Notes under the pieces: model-generated
The model's input: only the letters and a program-made list of their open reading frames with translations
Databases searched by the model: none
What the model was told of the DNA's origin: nothing
Position numbers and translations under genes: made by a program
DNA from: DATGPD01 sp041398565
GTDB lineage: Bacteria > Planctomycetota > UBA1135 > UBA2386
Direction of reading: 5' to 3'
Length of the DNA stretch: 64,000 nucleotides
Assembly (NCBI GenBank): GCA_041398565.1
Contig: JAWKUN010000002.1
Coordinates: 620,001 to 684,000, forward strand
In this document: positions 17,631 through 27,061 of the stretch, in pieces
Numbering within the stretch: position 1 is the first letter of the stretch
How the letters are laid out: each line of letters opens with the position of its first letter

Positions 17631-20218
17631 AGGCGTCGGAGCTGGGCGACGGCATTGCGCACGCTGCTGTCGCGCACGCTGTCATCGCCGGCCTCGACCA
17701 GGCGCAGGGCGGTCTCGGCAGCGTCGACGGCTCGGTCGAGCTCGCCGCGCCGGTGCAGCTCGCGCGCCAGGAAGTAGTGCGGCCGCGCACTCGTCGTCAA
17801 GGCGCGAGCGGCCGCCTGCAGCGTCTCGAGCGTCGCCTCGTGCCGTAGGTGGAACCGACACTCTCCCAGCAGGCACAGGGAGATGCCGTCGCGCGGGTCG
17901 AGCTCGACGGCGCGCTCGAGGTGGGCGTGCGCCGCTTCGAAGTCCTTGGCGGCGAAACGCAGCCGGCCGAGGTTCTGGTGCGGCTGAGGCAGGAATGGTG
18001 CCAGTTCCGCCAGCTGTTCGAGGTAGGGAGCGGCGGCGCCCTTGTCGTGCTGCCACAGGATCTCGGCGATGCGCGTCAGGGCCGGCAGGCAGTCGGGAGC
18101 CAACTCCAGCGCGGCGCGGCACGCGGCGAGCGCCGCCTCGTCGTCGGCGCGCGCGGTGGCGAGGTTGCAGCGAACCATGTGCAGCGTCGGTGACTTCGGC
18201 TCGGCCGCGAGTGCCTTGGTCAAGGCGGCGTCGGCGGCCTGGAGATCGCCAGCCGCGATCAGAGCGTCGATGGTCATGGGCCGCAGGTATGCCGTCAGCT
18301 CGGGGTCGAGTCGCATCGCCTCGTTGGCGGCGGCGCGGGCGTCGGCGGGATCGGAGTGCAGGCGGGAGACGGCGATCCAGGCGTGTGCCGACGCCGACCG
18401 CGGCCACAGCGAGCGCAACGCCGACACGGCCTGCTCGGCGACGCCGCGCAGCTCGCGATGCGCTTGTGCCGTGCCGGCGCGGGTGGCGGCGTAGGCCATC
18501 ATGCCGTAGTGGAGTTCGCGGGCCCGAGGCTCGAACCAGCGCAGTCGCTGTAGGGTGGCCGCAGCCACCGCGAAGTCGTCGCTGCTGCCGGTGCGCAGCG
18601 CGCGCATGTAGCGCAGCATGGTGATGAGCTGCCGCTCGCCCGGGTCGACCCGCGCCGACGTCGGCGCGAGGGGCGGATCCTGGCGCAGACGGTCGAGTTC
18701 GGATTCGAACCGGCGCAGCGTCGGGTGTGCGGCCAACAGGTCCTCGGCGCGGGCGTCGTGCCGCGACAGGATCGCGGCGGCGACGGCTCCCAGGGCCGCT
18801 TCCTCCGACTCCGGTGCCATGGCCTGTACGGCAGTGAACGCTGCCAGCGCCTCGCGGCGTCGCGTGGGGTCGAGCACCAGGTGGTGCGCGTGTGCCAGGG
18901 CCCGCTCGACGGCCTGTGCGTGCTCGCGCGCGCGCGCCGCCACCACGCGCGGCCACTGCAACCAGAGCACGACGCCCAACACGATCAGCAGCAGCGAGGT
19001 GCCGGCGAGGAGCAAGCGCGTACGGTCGCGCACGACCCAGTGCGCGGCACGACGCAGTCGCCCCCGCGGGCGCGCGCTCACGGGCAGTCCGTCGCGCACG
19101 GCGGCCAGGTCGCGTGCCAGCGCGCTGGCGCTCTGGTAGCGATCGCGAGGGTCGTGCTCGAGGGCCTTGTGCAGCACTGCGTCGAGGTCGGGAGACACTT
19201 GGGCGCGCAGTGGGTGGATCGGGATCGGAGTGCGCTCCTCGTCGGCGTCGGCCTCCAGATCGAGGGCGGTGCGCAGGCAGCGCTGCAGGGTGCGGCCGAG
19301 GGCGTAGAGATCGGTGCGTTCGTCGAGGTCGGCGGCGGCGATCTGCTCCGGCGACGCGAAGCCCGGCGTGCCGACGAAGCCCGCGTGGTGCGTCACCTCG
19401 TCACGGCGGCGCGCGACGCCGAAGTCCAGCAGCACCGCGTCGCGCTCCTGCGATCGGATGCGGATGTTGGACGGCTTCACGTCACGGTGCAGGAGGCCGG
19501 CCGCGTGCACGGCGCTGAGCGCTTGGGCGACCTGGTTGGCGATGCCGACGAGGAAGGGCACGGCTCCCGGCCAGGGGCCGCGCGCGTCGTCACCCAGGAG
19601 GTCGGCGACGGCGGCGCCGCTGGACGCGCCGGTGCGGAACGCCTCGCCGAGGCAAGCGGCGACGGCCGCCAGGTCGGCCCCGGCCACAAGCTCCATCGCC
19701 AGGGCCGAGCCGCTGCCGCCGGTGACCACGTCGTAGATCGGGGCGACGTGCCGATGGGTGATCTGTGCCATCGCCCGCGCCTCGCGCAGGAAGCGCTCCT
19801 GCGTGGCCCCATCCTCCGCCCAGGGCGCGTGCACGAGCTTGAGCGCGACGAGGCGATCCAGCCGCAGGTGGTGCGCCGCGAACACCTGCCCCATGCCGCC
19901 GCGACCGATCCGGCGCTCGACGCGGTAGCCTGCCGCCGTCGGCAGGTCCTCGTCGGGGGCGCTCTGCAGGCAGCGCTGCACGTAGTCGACCTGCCGCAGC
20001 ACCGGGGCGAGGTCGGAGTGCACCAGGCACAGCTGTTCGAGGCGGTCGGGAGCGAGGACGCCGCCGGCTGCGTGCGCGGCGTACAGGCCCTCGGCCCTGG
20101 TCACCTCGGAGGCTTCGTTGCTCGGCGCGGTCGCCGACGAATGGTCTGAGCGTCGGAGCCCACCATCGACGTGCTCGGGCAGCCTCGCGTCCGGCGGTTG
20201 GTCGCGGTGCAGGCTCAT
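17618..20218 (-). CDS. membrane Ser/Thr protein kinase with C-terminal TPRs
   Basis: 866 residues. The cytoplasmic N-terminal kinase domain (about 97-380) has all catalytic motifs: GRGGMG glycine loop (105-110), VALKLV lysine, HRDVKPSN loop, DFGVARR and the GTPGFASPEQ segment. One membrane helix (about 400-422) is followed by TPR-type repeats (about 600-866) that should lie outside the membrane and bind a partner or ligand. Organisation is typical of planctomycete Pkn-type kinases. It follows the ECF sigma gene by 24 nt, so the kinase probably controls that sigma factor by phosphorylation or is expressed with it. Confidence 0.9.
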   Translation of the reverse strand: MSLHRDQPPDARLPEHVDGGLRRSDHSSATAPSNEASEVTRAEGLYAAHAAGGVLAPDRLEQLCLVHSDLAPVLRQVDYVQRCLQSAPDEDLPTAAGYRVERRIGRGGMGQVFAAHHLRLDRLVALKLVHAPWAEDGATQERFLREARAMAQITHRHVAPIYDVVTGGSGSALAMELVAGADLAAVAACLGEAFRTGASSGAAVADLLGDDARGPWPGAVPFLVGIANQVAQALSAVHAAGLLHRDVKPSNIRIRSQERDAVLLDFGVARRRDEVTHHAGFVGTPGFASPEQIAAADLDERTDLYALGRTLQRCLRTALDLEADADEERTPIPIHPLRAQVSPDLDAVLHKALEHDPRDRYQSASALARDLAAVRDGLPVSARPRGRLRRAAHWVVRDRTRLLLAGTSLLLIVLGVVLWLQWPRVVAARAREHAQAVERALAHAHHLVLDPTRRREALAAFTAVQAMAPESEEAALGAVAAAILSRHDARAEDLLAAHPTLRRFESELDRLRQDPPLAPTSARVDPGERQLITMLRYMRALRTGSSDDFAVAAATLQRLRWFEPRARELHYGMMAYAATRAGTAQAHRELRGVAEQAVSALRSLWPRSASAHAWIAVSRLHSDPADARAAANEAMRLDPELTAYLRPMTIDALIAAGDLQAADAALTKALAAEPKSPTLHMVRCNLATARADDEAALAACRAALELAPDCLPALTRIAEILWQHDKGAAAPYLEQLAELAPFLPQPHQNLGRLRFAAKDFEAAHAHLERAVELDPRDGISLCLLGECRFHLRHEATLETLQAAARALTTSARPHYFLARELHRRGELDRAVDAAETALRLVEAGDDSVRDSSVRNAVAQLRRLRGR

Positions 20219-20242
20219 GGCAGGCTCCGCGCTCGGTCCCGG

Positions 20243-20743
20243 TCAGACATGGTCCATGAACCGGCGCAGGCGCGTGGTCGCTTCGTCGGTGATGCGTTTG
20301 GTCTGCGACACCGACAGCCCGACGGAATCGGCGGTCTCCTGCAGCGTCAGGCCGGCAAAGATGCGCAGCTCGGCGATCCGGGCGGCCCGGGCGTCGCTCG
20401 CCGCCAGCAGGGCCAACGCCTCGTCCAGGGCCAGCACATCGACCACGTCGCTAGTGGACGCGGGCTGGTCGGGATCGAGGGCGACGAGGAGGCTGCTGTC
20501 CCGCTTGTGGGCGCGCCGCCGGCGTGCGTGGTCGACCAGCAGCCGTCGCATCACCCGGACCGCGATGCGCCGGAACTGGCCGGCATCGAGGTGCTGGTCG
20601 TGTGCCGAGAGCCGGAGCCACGCCTCGTGCACGAGCGCGGTGGGCTGCAGGGTGTGATTGCGGGGCTCGCGCCGGAACATCGCGTCCGCGGCCCGGCGCA
20701 GTTCCTCGTAGAGGGCGGACAGGTCGGAGGGCGAGGCGGTCAC
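20243..20743 (-). CDS. ECF-type RNA polymerase sigma factor
   Basis: 166 residues from a GTG. Region 2 (LQPTALVHEAWLRL, RRLLVDHARRR) and region 4 (LRIFAGLTLQETADSVGLSV, then RRFM) are recognisable and match the planctomycete-enriched sigma group that is usually encoded next to Ser/Thr kinases. No anti-sigma gene is adjacent; the downstream kinase is the likely regulator. The region 2-region 4 linker is acidic and short. Confidence 0.88.
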   Translation of the reverse strand: MTASPSDLSALYEELRRAADAMFRREPRNHTLQPTALVHEAWLRLSAHDQHLDAGQFRRIAVRVMRRLLVDHARRRRAHKRDSSLLVALDPDQPASTSDVVDVLALDEALALLAASDARAARIAELRIFAGLTLQETADSVGLSVSQTKRITDEATTRLRRFMDHV

Positions 20744-20861
20744 GGGCTTCGGGCGCGGCTGCGGGAACGCGGCTCCAAGCGTCCGCGGCCGGCTGCATTT
20801 TGCACGAATTCCCGAGCGATGTGCACCGGCGCCGCGGCCTCGAACCCGCGGCGAGCGGTCT

Positions 20862-21875
20862 CTACTTGCTGCCGGCCTGGCGTGCGTGCAGTGCTACCGG
20901 CGTGCTCAGCTGGTGTGGGCCGAAGCGGACGATCAGCTCGCCCGTGCCCGGCTTGCCGCCCATGCTCTCCTTCAGCTTGATTTCCAGACGCGGGGCCGAG
21001 ACGTCGGTCCGTTCGTGCTTGAGGGCGACCTCGATGCCCCCCGTCGTCTGGTGGGCAACGAACGGATCGATGGTGCTGGCGTGCACCGTCGCCGGATCGA
21101 GCGCCGCCATGAAGAAGGCCTCGCCCTTGCGCTCCAGAGTCAGGTAGTAGACCCCCGCCGGCAGCTCGCGGTCGCCCAGGGTCACCGGCACGCTGGCGTC
21201 GAGCGTGGTCCACTCGTCCTTGCCGAAGCGCCAGCGTCGGTTCTGCACCTTCGGCGAGTCGATCATCTCTTCGTACTTGTCCTGCCACTCGGGCTGGCCG
21301 TAGGCGATCGAAACGCCGCCCACCGAGCCGCGGCCGGAGAACAGCACCATGCGCGTCAGCTTGCGCTCGAAGGTGCCGGCGAAGACCTGGACCGCGGCCG
21401 GTCGCGAGGCGTTCTGCTCGATGTGGGCGACGATCTCCTTGTAGCGGGGCTCGCTCCGCAGCACGTCCATGTCGGTGTCCTCGGCCATGTGGTCGGCGCC
21501 GGCAAAGCCGCGCTCGGCGGCCTTGGCCAGCCACTCCAGAGCGTGCACTTTGTCGCCACGCAGGGCGTACACGCAGGCGGCGTTGTAGCTGGCGACGGGC
21601 GCCACCTCGGGGAACTCGGTGGCCTTGACGTGCACCTTCAGTGCCTCGTCGAGGTCGCCGGCGGCGTGCAGCGCGTAGCCGAGCATGTGCCAGGACTTGG
21701 CGTCCTTGGGGTTGGCTTCGACCAGCTTGCGGAAGCTGGCGATCGCCGCTTCCCAGTTGCCGGCGGCCACCGCGGCATCGGCGGCGTCGCGGGTGGCGGT
21801 CGTGGTTTCGGTGCCTTGCGCGCAGGGTGCGGCAGCGAACAGGGCGAGGAGGAACGTGGACGCGATCGTGCGCAT
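20862..21875 (-). CDS. exported TPR protein with a DUF2911 domain
   Basis: 337 residues from the ATG at 21875. Signal peptide (about 1-20, ending CAQG), then three TPR-like helical pairs (about 25-140), then a DUF2911 beta domain (about 175-285: VSIAYGQPEW, FGKDEWTTLDAS, LPAGVYYLTLE). DUF2911 proteins are common in Bacteroidetes and planctomycetes and have no known activity. Monocistronic; its divergent neighbour is mogA. Confidence 0.75.
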   Translation of the reverse strand: MRTIASTFLLALFAAAPCAQGTETTTATRDAADAAVAAGNWEAAIASFRKLVEANPKDAKSWHMLGYALHAAGDLDEALKVHVKATEFPEVAPVASYNAACVYALRGDKVHALEWLAKAAERGFAGADHMAEDTDMDVLRSEPRYKEIVAHIEQNASRPAAVQVFAGTFERKLTRMVLFSGRGSVGGVSIAYGQPEWQDKYEEMIDSPKVQNRRWRFGKDEWTTLDASVPVTLGDRELPAGVYYLTLERKGEAFFMAALDPATVHASTIDPFVAHQTTGGIEVALKHERTDVSAPRLEIKLKESMGGKPGTGELIVRFGPHQLSTPVALHARQAGSK

Positions 21876-22044
21876 GGTGTGGGTGGCGAGTCGAGACGAT
21901 GGGTCGCAACGGCACCCCGGGGGCTCGGAGCATCCGGCGTGCCACTCGCAGACGAGGTGGCCGAGATTCGGCAGACCATGTCGCCGCCCGGCGAAACTCC
22001 GGCCCTCTCGGAGTACCTCGGCCTGGCTCCCCGCCACCGTTGCG

Positions 22045-22073
22045 TTGCCCGACGCCGACCGCCGTGGTAAGGT
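22045..22073 (+). promoter_or_regulatory. candidate promoter for mogA
   Basis: TTGCCC (22045-22050), 17-nt spacer, TAAGGT (22068-22073). Expected start of transcription is about 6-7 nt before the ATG at 22087, leaving no room for a ribosome-binding site. Confidence 0.45.
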
Positions 22074-22086
22074 CCTCCGCCCCGCG

Positions 22087-22623
22087 ATGAGCCACCCGCA
22101 GCCGAAGATCGGCATCGTCACGATCTCCGACCGTGCCAGCCGCGCGCTCTACGACGACCAGTCCGGGCCCGCCATCGAGTCGGCGTTGCTCGACTACCTG
22201 GCGACACCCTGCGAGATGCAGAGGCGGGTGGTGCCGGACGAGCGCGACCAGATCGCCGCCACGGTCACCGCACTGGCTCGGGAGGGTTGTTGCCTGGTCT
22301 GCACCACCGGCGGCACCGGACCGGCGCCGCGCGACGTGACGCCGGAGGCATTGCAAGGGGTCTTCGACAAGGAGCTGCCCGGCTTCGGCGAGGCGATGCG
22401 GCGGGCCTCGCTCGCCGCCGGCGTGCCCACCGCCATCCTCTCGCGCCAGACCGCGGGAATCGTCGGCACCTGTCTGGTGGTCACTCTGCCGGGCAAGCCG
22501 GCGGCGATCCGCGTGTGCCTGGACGCCGTCTTTCCTGCCATTCCCTACTGCATCGACCTGATCGGCGGCCCGTTCCTCGAGGGCAATCCGAAGGTGGTCC
22601 AGGTGTTCCGTCCCGGAAAGTGA
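22087..22623 (+). CDS. mogA: molybdopterin adenylyltransferase
   Basis: 178 residues. The MoCF fold is clear: IGIVTISDRAS at the start, TTGGTGPAPRDVTPEA (about residues 77-92) that binds the molybdopterin phosphate, and LPGKPAAI. Adenylylates molybdopterin before molybdate insertion. The standard family length and a complete TGGTG-x6-P segment support the call. No other cofactor gene lies nearby. Confidence 0.9.
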   Translation: MSHPQPKIGIVTISDRASRALYDDQSGPAIESALLDYLATPCEMQRRVVPDERDQIAATVTALAREGCCLVCTTGGTGPAPRDVTPEALQGVFDKELPGFGEAMRRASLAAGVPTAILSRQTAGIVGTCLVVTLPGKPAAIRVCLDAVFPAIPYCIDLIGGPFLEGNPKVVQVFRPGK

Positions 22624-22666
22624 CGATGCCGCGCTCGTCTCCGGCCGCGCTCGCAGGCTGATCGCG

Positions 22667-23977
22667 ATGGCGCTGACGCTGACCCTGGTCGCCTTGCTGT
22701 TGCTGCTGAACGCGCTGTGCGTGGCGGCGGAGTATTCGGTCGTGTCTGCGCGCAAGAGCCGTGTGCGCGCCGAAGCCGAACGGGGCGGGCGACTGGCCAA
22801 GGGGCTCCTGCCTGTGCTCGAGCAGCCGGTGGAGAAGGATCGCTACATCTCCGGTTGCCAGCTGGGCATCACCGTCACCAGCCTGGCGCTCGGGGCCATC
22901 GCCGAAGGGGAACTCGCCGATACCCTGATCGCGGGCATCGACCGAGCCGGTCTCCTGGTCGGCGTTGCTGCCCATTCGTTGGCCGTGGCGATCGTGCTGG
23001 TGGTGCTGACCTTCGTGCAGGTGGCGTTCGCAGAGGTGCTGCCGAAGGCACTGGCCCTGCAGTTCCCCACGCCGGTGGTGCTCGGCACCTCGCCGATCGT
23101 ACGGGTGTGGCTGTTCGTGCTCGCCATCCCGATCCGCGTGTTCACAGCTTCGTCGAACTTCTTGCTGCGTCTGTTCCGCCTGCCGCAGCCTGGCCACGCC
23201 CAGGGCTACACGCCGAACGAGATCCAACTCCTCGTGGACGAGAGTCGGCGCGGCGGGGTGCTGGCTGCGCGCACGTCGCATCGCTTGCAGCACGCTCTCG
23301 AGATGCAGGAGCGGCCGGTGCGGCGTCTCATGGTACCGCGCAAGAATGTCTTCGCCGTCGACCTCGACCAGCCGGTCGACGCGGTGGTGGCGGCGGTGAT
23401 GGGTAGCGACTACACGCGCATTCCCGTGTTCCGCGGCACCATCGACGAGATCGTCGGCGCCATCCACACCAAAGATCTCGCTCTGCGTCATGTCGAGCAA
23501 GGTGGCGTGGGGGATCTCGATGGCCTGGTGCGGCCGGTGCTCTACGTGCCCGAGACCACGTCGGCCGACCGGGTGCTCGCCGACATGCGCAGCAAGGGCG
23601 TGGCGCAGGCCATCGTCGTCGACGAGTTCGGCGGCATGGTCGGCCTGGCCACCCTGGAAGACCTTCTGACCGACGTGGTCGGATCGGTGCGGCGTCGCAC
23701 CGACTCGACCATGGGCGTCGAGCGCCTGCCGGACGGGCGCCTGCGCCTGCCGGGCAACATGCGCATCGACCAGGCGGCCCAGGTGCTGGGGGTTTCGTGG
23801 AAGGGCTACGCCAACACGGTCGGCGGTTTCGTCATCGAGCGGCTGGGGCGCGTGCCGGCGCGCGGCGAGAGCTTCGAACTCGACGGGCTGAAGTTCGAGG
23901 TCGAGGGTGTGCAGCGCAATCTGATCACGGCGCTGCAGGTGCGCATGTTGCCGCCCCGGGAGGTGCGCGATGGCTAG
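22667..23977 (+). CDS. CNNM/HlyC-CorC family membrane protein, first copy
   Basis: 436 residues. N-terminal CNNM transmembrane domain (about 1-185) with AEYSVVSARKSR after the first helix, a tandem CBS pair (about 215-345, including RKNVFAVDLD and VVDEFGGMVGLATLEDLL) and the C-terminal CorC/HlyC transporter-associated domain (about 355-430). Family members are linked to divalent-cation (Mg, Co) efflux or resistance. Overlaps its paralogue by 8 nt; the two may form a heterodimer. Confidence 0.88.
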   Translation: MALTLTLVALLLLLNALCVAAEYSVVSARKSRVRAEAERGGRLAKGLLPVLEQPVEKDRYISGCQLGITVTSLALGAIAEGELADTLIAGIDRAGLLVGVAAHSLAVAIVLVVLTFVQVAFAEVLPKALALQFPTPVVLGTSPIVRVWLFVLAIPIRVFTASSNFLLRLFRLPQPGHAQGYTPNEIQLLVDESRRGGVLAARTSHRLQHALEMQERPVRRLMVPRKNVFAVDLDQPVDAVVAAVMGSDYTRIPVFRGTIDEIVGAIHTKDLALRHVEQGGVGDLDGLVRPVLYVPETTSADRVLADMRSKGVAQAIVVDEFGGMVGLATLEDLLTDVVGSVRRRTDSTMGVERLPDGRLRLPGNMRIDQAAQVLGVSWKGYANTVGGFVIERLGRVPARGESFELDGLKFEVEGVQRNLITALQVRMLPPREVRDG

Positions 23978-25283
23978 CGTCGTCATCCTGTCATGGGTGT
24001 TGGCGATGGTCGTGCTCAACGCGGTGTTCGTCGCCGCCGAGTTCGCACCGATCGCCGCCCCGCGCGCCACCATCGACGCCATGGCCAACGACGGCAACCG
24101 CCTGGCGCGCATGCTGCAGCCGGTACTGCACGACGCCGGCCGCATGGATCGCTACATCGCCACGGTGCAGCTCGGCATCACGCTGGCCACGGTCGGACTC
24201 GGCATGTACGGCGAGCACCGGCTCTCGGCGCTGCTGCTCGGCGCCTTCGGCGACGCCGGTGTCGGCACCGCCGAGGCGCATGCCTTGGCCAGCGCCGTGG
24301 TGTTGGTGGGGATGACCTACGTGCACGTGGTGGTGGGCGAGATGGTGCCGAAGTCGATCGCGCTGGCGACGCCGGTACGGGTGGCGCTCTGGCTGGCACC
24401 GGTCATCGCTGCCTTTCGCGTCGTGCTCTTTCCCCTGGTCTATCTGACCGAGCGCGCCAGCGGCCTGGCGCTGCGCTTGCTGGGCATCGATCGCGACGCG
24501 GCGCACGTCAGCCGCTACTACACCAGCGAGGACCTGCACGACGTGGTCGACGAGAGCGAAGAGACCGGCGCCCTGTCGCCGGAGTCGAGCCAGGTGCTGC
24601 GCGACTTGTTGGAGTTTCCCGAGCGCACTGCGGAAGAGGTGATGGTGCCGCGCGTGCGCATGATCGGTATTCCGGTGGGGGCCACGCCGGTCCAGGTCGC
24701 CGAGATCCTGCGCCGCTCGCGCCACACGCGGCACCCCGTGTACGAGGGCGACCTCGACCACATCGTCGGCGGCATCCACGTGAAGAAGCTGTACCGCGAC
24801 CACCTGGTGGCGCGCGCGCCGGTGACGCGCGAGTCCGCTCGTGTCATGCCTTTCGTGCCCGAGGCGGCGCGGCTCGACAAGGTGCTGGACGCGATGCGTG
24901 AGAACGGCGTGCACATGGCCTTCGTCATGGACGAGCACGGCGGTACCGCCGGCATGATCACCGTCGAGGATCTGTTCGAGGAGGTCGTCGGCGAGATCGA
25001 CGAGGGTGGCAGCGTGCCGCCGATCGTCGACGAGCCCGACGGCAGCGTGATCGTGGCCGGCACGGTGCGCCTGGACGAACTGGGTGAGCACGTCGAACTC
25101 GAGCTCGAGCACGAGGACGCCGACACCGTGAGCGGCCTGGTCCTCTTGCTGCTCGGACGCCCGGCGCGGGTGGGCGACCGGGTCGAGTTCGGCGGCCTGC
25201 AGTTCACGGTGCGCGCGGTCGCCAACCGGGGGGTGCGGCGTTGCCAGGTGCGCCGGCTGCCGGCGCCCGCAGTCGCCGAGTGA
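23970..25283 (+). CDS. CNNM/HlyC-CorC family membrane protein, second copy
   Basis: 437 residues, same domain order as its neighbour: CNNM helices with AEFAPIAAPRA, CBS pair (VPRVRMIGIPVG, VMDEHGGTAGMITVEDL) and the C-terminal CorC domain (about 355-432). The Met-Val-Pro-Arg lead into the first CBS is intact. Tandem duplicates of this type are usual in bacteria. Likely role in cation homeostasis. Confidence 0.88.
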   Translation: MASVVILSWVLAMVVLNAVFVAAEFAPIAAPRATIDAMANDGNRLARMLQPVLHDAGRMDRYIATVQLGITLATVGLGMYGEHRLSALLLGAFGDAGVGTAEAHALASAVVLVGMTYVHVVVGEMVPKSIALATPVRVALWLAPVIAAFRVVLFPLVYLTERASGLALRLLGIDRDAAHVSRYYTSEDLHDVVDESEETGALSPESSQVLRDLLEFPERTAEEVMVPRVRMIGIPVGATPVQVAEILRRSRHTRHPVYEGDLDHIVGGIHVKKLYRDHLVARAPVTRESARVMPFVPEAARLDKVLDAMRENGVHMAFVMDEHGGTAGMITVEDLFEEVVGEIDEGGSVPPIVDEPDGSVIVAGTVRLDELGEHVELELEHEDADTVSGLVLLLLGRPARVGDRVEFGGLQFTVRAVANRGVRRCQVRRLPAPAVAE

Positions 25284-25313
25284 CCGGGCAGGCGTGCGGA
25301 TACCGCGTCGAGG

Positions 25314-25342
25314 TTGACACGCGCGGGACGCGCCGACATCTT
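25314..25342 (+). promoter_or_regulatory. candidate promoter for xylA
   Basis: A perfect TTGACA (25314-25319), 17-nt spacer, then CATCTT (25337-25342), a weak -10. It lies 12-40 nt before the xylA ATG. Confidence 0.35.
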
Positions 25343-25353
25343 CGCTCGCAACC

Positions 25354-26529
25354 ATGAGCTCGGATCCGTTCGCGCCGCAGCCCCAGCACAAGTTCTCGTT
25401 CGGCCTGTGGACCGTCGGCAATCCGGGGGCGGATCCGTTCGGTCGTGCTGTGCGGCCGCGCTTGTCGCCGGTCGAGATCGTCGAGCTTCTGGGCGAGGTC
25501 GGTGCCTGGGGGGTCAACCTGCACGACGAGGACCTGGTGCCGGCCGACAGCAGCGCCGCCGAGCGCGACGCCATCGTGCGCGAGTTCAAGCGTGCGCTGG
25601 CCGACCACGGCCTGGTGGTACCGATGGCGACCACCAACCTGTTCGGCGACCCGGTGTTCAAGGACGGTGCCTTCACCGCCAGCGACCGCCGCGTGCGCGC
25701 CTACGCGTTGGCCAAGACCATGCGCGCCATCGATCTCGGTGTCGAACTCGGTGCCCAGGTCTACGTGTTCTGGGGCGGGCGCGAGGGTGTCGAGACCGAT
25801 GCATGCCGCAACCCGCTCGATGCGCTGGCATGGCTGCGCGAGGCGCTCGACTTCCTGTGCGCCTACTGCAAGGACCAGGGCTACGACCTGCGGTTTGCCC
25901 TCGAGGCGAAGCCCAACGAACCGCGCAGCGACATCTACCTGCCGACGACCGGAGCGATGCTCGGCTTCATCGCCACCCTCGAGCATCACGAGATGGTGGG
26001 CGTCAACCCGGAGGTTGCGCACGAGCACATGGCGGGGCTCAACTTCCACCACGCCGTGGCGCAGGCGTGGGACGCCAAGAAGCTGTTCCACATCGACCTC
26101 AACGACCAGAACTACGCGCGCTACGACCAGGACCTGCGCTTCGGGTCGCAGAACCCGAAGGCGGCGTTCTTCTTGGTCAAGTTCCTGGAGGAGGTCGGCT
26201 ACGACGGGGCGCGCCACTTCGACGCGCACGCCTACCGCAGCGAGGACGTGGACGGCGTCAAGGCCTTCGCGCGCGGCTGCATGCGCAGCTACCTGATCTT
26301 GAAGCAAAAGGCGGCGCAGCTCACCGCCGACCAGGAGTACCAGGACCTGCTGCGCGCGGTGAGCGGGCGCAGCGACGCCTCGGTGGAGTTGCTCGGGCCG
26401 TACGAGAAGACGCGGGCGCAGGCGCTCAAGGCCCATCGTTTCGACCGCGCCGCCTTGGCGGCGGCGGGCCTCGACTACGAGCGCCTCGACCAGATCGTCT
26501 TCGACCTCTTGTGCGGCGTGCGCGGCTGA
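25354..26529 (+). CDS. xylA: xylose isomerase
   Basis: 391 residues, the length of the short (actinobacterial-type, class I) enzymes. Metal and substrate motifs are present: VFWGGREG, ALEAKPNEP (metal Glu), GVNPEVAHEHMAGLNF, HIDLNDQ and HFDAHAYR. Converts D-xylose to D-xylulose and often D-glucose to D-fructose. No xylulokinase or transporter is adjacent; the next gene is a small cupin. Confidence 0.93.
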   Translation: MSSDPFAPQPQHKFSFGLWTVGNPGADPFGRAVRPRLSPVEIVELLGEVGAWGVNLHDEDLVPADSSAAERDAIVREFKRALADHGLVVPMATTNLFGDPVFKDGAFTASDRRVRAYALAKTMRAIDLGVELGAQVYVFWGGREGVETDACRNPLDALAWLREALDFLCAYCKDQGYDLRFALEAKPNEPRSDIYLPTTGAMLGFIATLEHHEMVGVNPEVAHEHMAGLNFHHAVAQAWDAKKLFHIDLNDQNYARYDQDLRFGSQNPKAAFFLVKFLEEVGYDGARHFDAHAYRSEDVDGVKAFARGCMRSYLILKQKAAQLTADQEYQDLLRAVSGRSDASVELLGPYEKTRAQALKAHRFDRAALAAAGLDYERLDQIVFDLLCGVRG

Positions 26530-26537
26530 CGGCGCGT

Positions 26538-26579
26538 CGCAGCTCGAATCGTGACACCCGCGCAGCTCGAATCGTGACA
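26538..26579 (+). repeat. 19-bp direct repeat, two copies
   Basis: CGCAGCTCGAATCGTGACA occurs at 26538-26556 and again at 26561-26579 with no mismatch, 23 bp apart start to start. The second copy ends 2 nt before the DUF4863 ATG. Confidence 0.9.
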
Positions 26580-26581
26580 AC

Positions 26582-27043
26582 ATGGACAACGAACGACTGA
26601 AGACCGAACTGCAGCCGCTGCTCGAGATCCTGCGCGGCGTCGACGTGCGCGACCCTGGGGCGGCGGTGGCGACCTTGAACGCAGCCGCCCCTGTCGACGG
26701 CCCGCTGGTGCGCGGCATCCGCGCCATGGCCGAGGCCGGCGCAGCGGCCGGCTGGCTGCTGCCGAAGGAGAACGCCGGCGTGCGCTTCGGCCGCGTCGCC
26801 AAGGACCTCGGCGGCTTCAGCATCGACGCCGTGCACATGGACGGACCCGGGCCCGAGCACGTGCACCCGAACGGCGAGATCGACCTCTGCTTCGCGCAGA
26901 AGGGCGCGCCGACCTTCGACGGCAAGCCGGCCGGCTGGGTGGTCTACGGGCCGCAGTCGCGGCACGTGCCGACCGTGCGCGACGGCGAGATGCTGATCCT
27001 GTACTTCCTGCCCGGCGGCGCCATCGAGTTCGTCAAGAACTGA
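26582..27043 (+). CDS. small cupin of the DUF4863 / hydroxylaminobenzoate-lyase-like family
   Basis: 153 residues. The second half is a cupin-type barrel with the metal-site motif EHVHPNGE (about residues 97-104), GWVVYGPQSRHVPTV and LYFLPGG. The pattern fits DUF4863, whose characterised members are 4-hydroxylaminobenzoate lyases (PnbB); catalytic function here is unproven. It follows xylA by 52 nt that contain the 19-bp repeats, so cotranscription is possible. No nitroarene gene is nearby. Confidence 0.55.
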   Translation: MDNERLKTELQPLLEILRGVDVRDPGAAVATLNAAAPVDGPLVRGIRAMAEAGAAAGWLLPKENAGVRFGRVAKDLGGFSIDAVHMDGPGPEHVHPNGEIDLCFAQKGAPTFDGKPAGWVVYGPQSRHVPTVRDGEMLILYFLPGGAIEFVKN

Positions 27044-27061
27044 CGGCGGCGGCGGTCGCCC

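Noticed and set aside
20740..22800. Long minus-strand frame spanning the DUF2911 and mogA region
   Set aside because: Runs across real genes on both strands and has no recognisable domain.
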